From JBEIUL01 sp044356865 (GTDB lineage: Bacteria; Planctomycetota; Phycisphaerae; Phycisphaerales; SM1A02): 9,726 bases of DNA. Position 1 is the first letter of the stretch, and each line of letters opens with the position of its first letter. The notes under the pieces were generated by a model. It made no database searches, had not been told where the DNA came from, and was given only the letters and a program-made list of their open reading frames with translations. Made by a program: the position numbers and the translations under genes. This document shows, one piece after another, positions 5,090 to 9,726 of the stretch. The stretch covers positions 1 to 9,726 of the forward strand of contig JBIKVN010000114.1 of assembly GCA_044356865.1 (NCBI GenBank). The letters run 5' to 3'.

Positions 5090-8000
5090 ATGGAGCACGC
5101 GAAGGGAACGGATCCGGCCGGTCCGGGGATGGGTTTCTCGCTCGAGATCGGGGGCGCAAGCACCTCGGCCGCAAGCCTCGAGTGGAACGGGGTCGGCTGC
5201 CTGCAGGAAGCGGTCGTCGGATCCGGCCGCCGCCTTTCGGGGGCCCGCCTCTCGATCGAGGTCGACGGAGACCCGCATCCGGCCGAGTTCCCCTGTCCCC
5301 CCACCGAGCCCGGCGTCGCCGTCGCCCTCGACCTTTCCGCCTTTCGCCTGCCCGTGGCGATCCTGCGCGAGGCGACCGAGCGGCGCCCGGTCGAGATCCG
5401 GGCCTCGCTGCGGGACGCGGAAGGCCTCGCCCTGGCGGTCGCGACCCATCGCCTCGAGGCCCTTCCGGCCACGCACTGGTGCGGCCTCGCCCGGGCCGGC
5501 GAGTCGCTTGCGAGTTTCGTGACCCCGAACGCGCCCGAGCTGGCGTCCTTGGCCCGCGATGCGGCGGCCCGGCTTGCGAGCGAAACCGGGCGCGGCGCCC
5601 TCGACGGCTACCAGTCGGGTTCGGCCGAACGGGTGCAGCGGCTTGCGGCGGCGCTGTTCGAGGCGCTCGGGTCGCGCGGCATCGCCTATGTCCCGGGCAT
5701 GCCGAGTTTCGAGACCGAAGGCCAGAAGGTCCGCACCGCCGCCGAGACGCTCGGCACCCGGCTCGGCAACTGCCTCGACCTCTCGGTGACGCTCGCGGCG
5801 CTGCTTGAGCTTGCCGGCGTGCACGCGACGCTCCTCGTCGGCGACGGCCACGCCACGGTCGGCTTCGCGACCGTCGAGGAGCACTTCAGCGATCCGGTGC
5901 ATCGCGGCCCGTCGCGGGTCCGCAACCGGCACGACCTCGGCCAGCTGCGGGTGATCGAGGCGACCGCGGCGTGCGCGGGCGGCGGCTTCGCGGCGGCGCT
6001 CGAGGCGGGCTCACGGTGGATCGCCTCGGCGTCGGAAGAGATCGCGGTGATCGACCTCCCCGCCGCCCGCCGGGCCGGCTTCCATCCGCTGCCCGAGCGG
6101 CAGGCGGCGCTCGCGGTCGACGCCGCGGCGCTGACGACCCGGCCGGAAACCGCCCCGGTGTGGAAGGTCGTGCAGCCGGTCGGCCTGCCGAAGGCCGCCG
6201 CGCCGGACCGCTCGCCGCGGGAGCGGCGCCTCGAGGGGTGGAAGCGGAAGCTCCTCGACCTCACGCTGCGGAACCGGCTGCTCAACGATCGCGGGACGGC
6301 CGGCGTTCCGCTGGCGATCGAGGGCGACGAGGGACTCGCGACGCTCGAGGATGTCCTGTGGGAGGAACGCCCGCTGCGGCTGATTCCCGCTCTCGAGCGC
6401 GGCTCGATCGACGCCGCGGGACTTCGCGCCGAGATCGCCTCGCGGCTGCTCCGCTCGAGCTTGCCCGACGCCGAACTCTTCGCCCGCGCCACCCGCGTCG
6501 ACCGCGACGGCCGGCTCTCGCTCGAGGAGCACGGGGCCCGCTCGCTCTTCCTCGCGATCGGCTTCCTCGAGTTCCGCCCGCCCCAACGCCCCGAGCCGGT
6601 GCGGGCCCCGATCGTGCTCGTGCCGGTGCGCTTGCGGCGGATCTCCCGCCAGGAAGGCTTCGAGGTCGTCGCGGTGAACGAGGACACCGTGGCGAATCTC
6701 GCCCTGCACGAGCATTTCCGGCAATCGGAAGGGAAGGACCTCGGGATCGGCGGTGACCTGCCGACCGACGACCGCGGCGTGGACCTGGCCGCGGTGCTCG
6801 CGACGGTCCGCCACGCGGTGCGCGACCTGCCGGGCGCGACCGTGCACGCGACGGCGAAACTCGGAACCTACTCGTTCAAGAAGCTCCCGCTCTTCGAGGC
6901 GATGCGGCACGAGGAGGCGCGGCTGCTCGGGCACCCGATCGTCGCGACCTTCCTCGATCGCTCGGCGGCCCGCGAGGTGCGGGAAGCCCGGCTCTTCGCC
7001 CCGGAAGACCTGCGGGGGAAGCCCGCGTTCGCCGAGTCCCGGCTTCCCCTGCCCGCCGACTCCTCGCAGGTCGCCGCGGTGCGCTCGGCGACCGGCGGGG
7101 CGACCTTCGTGCTGCAGGGGCCGCCGGGGACGGGCAAGAGCCAGACCATCACGAACCTCCTCGCCGAGTGCCTCGCCCGCGGCAAGCGGGTGCTCTTCGT
7201 GGCCGAGAAGTCGGCGGCCCTCGCGGTGGTCTCGGACCGGCTCGAGAAGGTGGGCCTCGGGGCGTTCGCGCTGGACCTCCACTCCGACCGGGCGACGAAA
7301 ACGAGTTTCGTCGAGCAGATCAAGCGGGCGAAGGAAGACACCGACGCCCGGACGCCGGTCGAGCGACGGGGCTTCGCCGCGGCGCTCGAGTCGCTCGACG
7401 CGACGGTCGCCCGGCTCGAACGCTGCGGCGAGGCGCTGCACGAGCCGCGGGCCTCCGAAGAAGGCCGGCTGACCGCCTACGAGGCGATCGAACGCTCGAT
7501 CGGGCTTGCGGCCGGGCCCGATCCCGGGCTTCCGATCGCCCTGCCGCGCGAAGGTCGCCGCGACGATCTCGCGGCCCGGGTCGCCGCGGCCCGGGCCCTC
7601 GGGGCCGCGGCCCAAGACCTGCCCGCGGGCGCCGCGGGCTTTCTCGCCCGCTTCGATCCGACCGAGGCGATCGGCGTCGAGGCTGCCGAGGCCCTCGCGC
7701 GGCGGGCCGCCGACGCGGGCGCCGCCGCGGCGCGGCTCGAGCGGAACGCGGCGCGGCTGGCCGCGAGCCTCGCGGTTCCCGTCGCGACGACCTTCGTCGA
7801 GCTGCGCGGGCAGGCCGAGTTCGCGCGAAAGTCCGCGCGGCTCGATCCGCGTCTCGTGCCGATCGTGTCGGCGGCGCTCGGGACCGCAGGCGATCGCGTG
7901 GCCGGCGAGGTCGCCGCGGCCGTCGCCGCGATCGAGGCGGCGCGGGCGGCCCGGGCCGAACTCGCGGGCCGTTGGACCGAGTCGCTGTTCACGGCCGAGA

Positions 8001-9726
8001 CCCGTTCCGCGCTCGGCACGCTCGCCGGCGACCTGCGGGCCGCCCGCGCGCGGTTCGTCCTCTTTCGCTGGTCGGCGGCACGACGGGCCCGGACCGCCCT
8101 CGCCCGCCACGCGCGGGCGGCGCTGCCGAAGGGCTTCACCGCGACGCTGGCCGAGGTCGAACGGCTCGAGGCGGCGCTCGCGACCGTCGCGGGGGAAGCC
8201 GCGGCCCGCGAGACGCTGCGCCGCATCCTCGAGGCGGATCTGCATGCCGGTTCGGGCGAGGACCTCGCGTTCCTTTCCGCCGCCGCCGAGGCCGCGGAAC
8301 TGGCCCGCGAGCACCGCGGCCGGTTCGAGCCGCGCGGGGCCTGGCGCGAGGGCCTGCGGCGGCCCGACCTCGCCGAGACGCTGGCCGCGATCAAGCCCGA
8401 CTTCGCCCTCGCCTGGGAAGCCGCCCGCGAACTCGACACGGCCCTCGCGCCGCGCGAGCCGCTTGCGGCGCCGCAGGCGACGCTGGCCGCGCTGCGTCTG
8501 GCCGCCGAGGGAATCGTCCGCGACGCCGCGACGATCGCGCCGGCCTCGGCCTTCGCGGCGGCCCGGCAGGCCGCGACGCGGCTCGGGCTTGCCCCGGTCG
8601 CGGCGGCCTTGGCCGAGGGACGCGTAGCGCCGTCGGCGGCCGCGGCGGTCGCCGAGCGGGCGTTGCTGGCCGGCTGGATCCGCGATCGCCTCGCGAACTC
8701 GCCCGCCCTCGCCGACGCGACCCGCGAGCGGGCCGAGTCGCTTCGCGGCGAGCTCGCGACCGGCCTCGCCGAGTGGCGCGCGGGCGTCCCGGTCGCCATC
8801 GTGCGGGCGGCGCGGGAACGAATTCGGGCGGGCCTCGCCCGGCTCGAGACCGACGATCCCGCCTCGCTGCGGACGCTGCTCGGGCTGCTCGCGGTCTCGA
8901 CGATCCGCCGGCCGATCCGTCGCGTCATGGCCGAGGGCGCCGCGGCCATCGCGACCCTCAAGCCGATCGTCCTCGCGAGCCCGCTCTCGGCCGCCACGCA
9001 CCTGCCGCCGGAGTTTCCCGATTTCGACCTCGTGGTCTTCGACGAGGCCTCGCAGGTGCCGACCCACGACGCCGCGTGCGCTCTCGGGCGGGCCCGGGCC
9101 GCGGTGATCGTCGGCGATTCGCGGCAGCTGCCGCCGACGACCTTCTTCGACCGCAGCGGCGACGCCTCGGACGCCCCCGCCCGCGACGACGACCTCGAGA
9201 GCCTCGAGAGCGTCCTCGACGAGGCGATCGCCGCGGGCATCCCGGAGCGCAGCCTCCTCTGGCACTACCGCTCGCGCGACGAGCGGCTCATCGACTTCTC
9301 GAACCGCCGCAGCTACGGCGGCCGCCTGCAGACCTTCCCGGCGCCGTTCCGCGCCCACCCGAACCTCGGCGTCGAGTTCCGCCTCGTCGCCGGCACCTAC
9401 GACCGCGGCGGCACCGCGACGAACCGGGCCGAGGCCGAGGCGGTGGTCGCCGAAGTCATCCGGCGGCTGAAGGAGCCCGACCCGACGCCCGCGAACCGCT
9501 CGATCGGGGCGGTCACCTTCAGCCAGGCCCAGCAGACCCTCGTGCAGGACCTGCTCGACGCCGCCGGCGACGCCGACCCGCTGGTGCGGGAGCGGCTGGC
9601 CGAGGCGGCGAAGCTCGGCGAGGCGGTCTTCGTGAAGAACCTCGAGAACGTGCAGGGCGACGAGCGGGCGACCATGCTCTTCTCGATCTGCTACGGCCGG
9701 GACGCCGAGGGGCGGCTCGCCCACTC
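5090..9726 (+). CDS. Giant SF1 helicase with transglutaminase-like and DUF4011 domains (C-terminus cut by window edge)
   Basis: Predicted ATP-driven nucleic-acid helicase or translocase; 1545 codons are visible with no stop. Residues 1-130 look like a beta-rich N-terminal region. About 131-345 is a transglutaminase-like domain: C228 in LGNCLDLS, H254 in GDGHATVGF, E290 in RVIEATA. DUF4011 begins near 378 with W384 in GWKRKLLDLTLRNRLLN and runs to about 600. The helicase core has Walker A GPPGTGKS (677-684), motif Ia VLFVAEKSAA, Walker B FDEASQ (D1318, E1319), motif III GDSRQLPP (1342-1349), HYRS (1392-1395) and QGDE (1522-1525). A helical, alanine/arginine-rich insert of about 540 residues separates motif Ia from Walker B. 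The family often continues with DUF3320 and/or a nuclease, which would lie outside. ATG 5090 has no ribosome-binding site; ATG 5129 (MGFSLEIGG) is an alternative start. An antiphage role is possible but inferred from family only. Confidence 0.93.
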   Translation, partial: MEHAKGTDPAGPGMGFSLEIGGASTSAASLEWNGVGCLQEAVVGSGRRLSGARLSIEVDGDPHPAEFPCPPTEPGVAVALDLSAFRLPVAILREATERRPVEIRASLRDAEGLALAVATHRLEALPATHWCGLARAGESLASFVTPNAPELASLARDAAARLASETGRGALDGYQSGSAERVQRLAAALFEALGSRGIAYVPGMPSFETEGQKVRTAAETLGTRLGNCLDLSVTLAALLELAGVHATLLVGDGHATVGFATVEEHFSDPVHRGPSRVRNRHDLGQLRVIEATAACAGGGFAAALEAGSRWIASASEEIAVIDLPAARRAGFHPLPERQAALAVDAAALTTRPETAPVWKVVQPVGLPKAAAPDRSPRERRLEGWKRKLLDLTLRNRLLNDRGTAGVPLAIEGDEGLATLEDVLWEERPLRLIPALERGSIDAAGLRAEIASRLLRSSLPDAELFARATRVDRDGRLSLEEHGARSLFLAIGFLEFRPPQRPEPVRAPIVLVPVRLRRISRQEGFEVVAVNEDTVANLALHEHFRQSEGKDLGIGGDLPTDDRGVDLAAVLATVRHAVRDLPGATVHATAKLGTYSFKKLPLFEAMRHEEARLLGHPIVATFLDRSAAREVREARLFAPEDLRGKPAFAESRLPLPADSSQVAAVRSATGGATFVLQGPPGTGKSQTITNLLAECLARGKRVLFVAEKSAALAVVSDRLEKVGLGAFALDLHSDRATKTSFVEQIKRAKEDTDARTPVERRGFAAALESLDATVARLERCGEALHEPRASEEGRLTAYEAIERSIGLAAGPDPGLPIALPREGRRDDLAARVAAARALGAAAQDLPAGAAGFLARFDPTEAIGVEAAEALARRAADAGAAAARLERNAARLAASLAVPVATTFVELRGQAEFARKSARLDPRLVPIVSAALGTAGDRVAGEVAAAVAAIEAARAARAELAGRWTESLFTAETRSALGTLAGDLRAARARFVLFRWSAARRARTALARHARAALPKGFTATLAEVERLEAALATVAGEAAARETLRRILEADLHAGSGEDLAFLSAAAEAAELAREHRGRFEPRGAWREGLRRPDLAETLAAIKPDFALAWEAARELDTALAPREPLAAPQATLAALRLAAEGIVRDAATIAPASAFAAARQAATRLGLAPVAAALAEGRVAPSAAAAVAERALLAGWIRDRLANSPALADATRERAESLRGELATGLAEWRAGVPVAIVRAARERIRAGLARLETDDPASLRTLLGLLAVSTIRRPIRRVMAEGAAAIATLKPIVLASPLSAATHLPPEFPDFDLVVFDEASQVPTHDAACALGRARAAVIVGDSRQLPPTTFFDRSGDASDAPARDDDLESLESVLDEAIAAGIPERSLLWHYRSRDERLIDFSNRRSYGGRLQTFPAPFRAHPNLGVEFRLVAGTYDRGGTATNRAEAEAVVAEVIRRLKEPDPTPANRSIGAVTFSQAQQTLVQDLLDAAGDADPLVRERLAEAAKLGEAVFVKNLENVQGDERATMLFSICYGRDAEGRLAH

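Noticed and set aside
7477..9240. A second long minus frame (587 residues) and a plus frame at 7506-8627 in the helical insert.
   Set aside because: Both are Ala/Arg/Ser or Arg/Pro repeats without recognisable motifs, in frames different from the uninterrupted helicase frame.
6011..9724. A 1237-residue open frame on the minus strand.
   Set aside because: It is antisense to the helicase, which carries all SF1 motifs in one plus frame. The minus product is Arg/Gly/Glu low complexity with no domain, and it opens because GC-ending codons avoid stops on both strands.
1..9726. CRISPR arrays, tRNA or rRNA genes, insertion sequences, integrase attachment sites.
   Set aside because: No regularly spaced direct repeats, no tRNA-like cloverleaf, no transposase motifs and no flanking inverted or direct repeats were seen on either strand; by-eye reading could miss a degenerate copy.

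Overview
The window is very GC-rich, with nearly every third codon position G or C, and holds four protein-coding genes on alternating strands, so no operon is visible. It looks like a chromosomal segment of a planctomycete, most likely Phycisphaerae-like. That guess rests on a secreted protein with a C-terminal dockerin-like tandem (GDLNGDGVVDAADLA twice, with LG.W endings), a TPR-sulfotransferase, and the high GC. These are lineage-typical traits, not proof.

Layout: (1) 1-1697, minus, monomeric NADP-dependent isocitrate dehydrogenase; the C-terminal end is cut off by the window edge. (2) 1698-1805, a short divergent intergenic region. (3) 1806-3248, plus, a protein with N-terminal TPR-like helices and a C-terminal PAPS-dependent sulfotransferase domain. 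(4) 3249-3322, a convergent junction with a 12-bp GC hairpin that has a T-rich tail only on the minus strand, so it best serves the downstream minus gene. (5) 3323-4861, minus, a secreted protein with a signal peptide, three diverged beta-sandwich (PPC-like) modules and a dockerin-like calcium-binding tail. (6) 4862-5089, a divergent intergenic region with a plausible sigma70-type promoter for the secreted protein and three perfect DNA dyads, one of them a 20-bp palindrome. (7) 5090 to the right edge, plus, a giant SF1 helicase with an N-terminal transglutaminase-like domain and DUF4011, truncated by the window after at least 1545 residues.

The genes do not obviously work together: a TCA-cycle enzyme, a sulfation enzyme, an envelope or extracellular protein, and a nucleic-acid helicase. 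The most interesting item is the helicase. Large DUF4011 SF1 helicases are, as I recall, a defence-associated family, and this one keeps an apparently intact Cys-His-Glu triad in a transglutaminase-like domain ahead of the helicase core. The dyad-rich promoter region next to it is the best candidate for unexplained regulatory DNA. The flank beyond 9726 is needed to tell whether this is the edge of a defence island.
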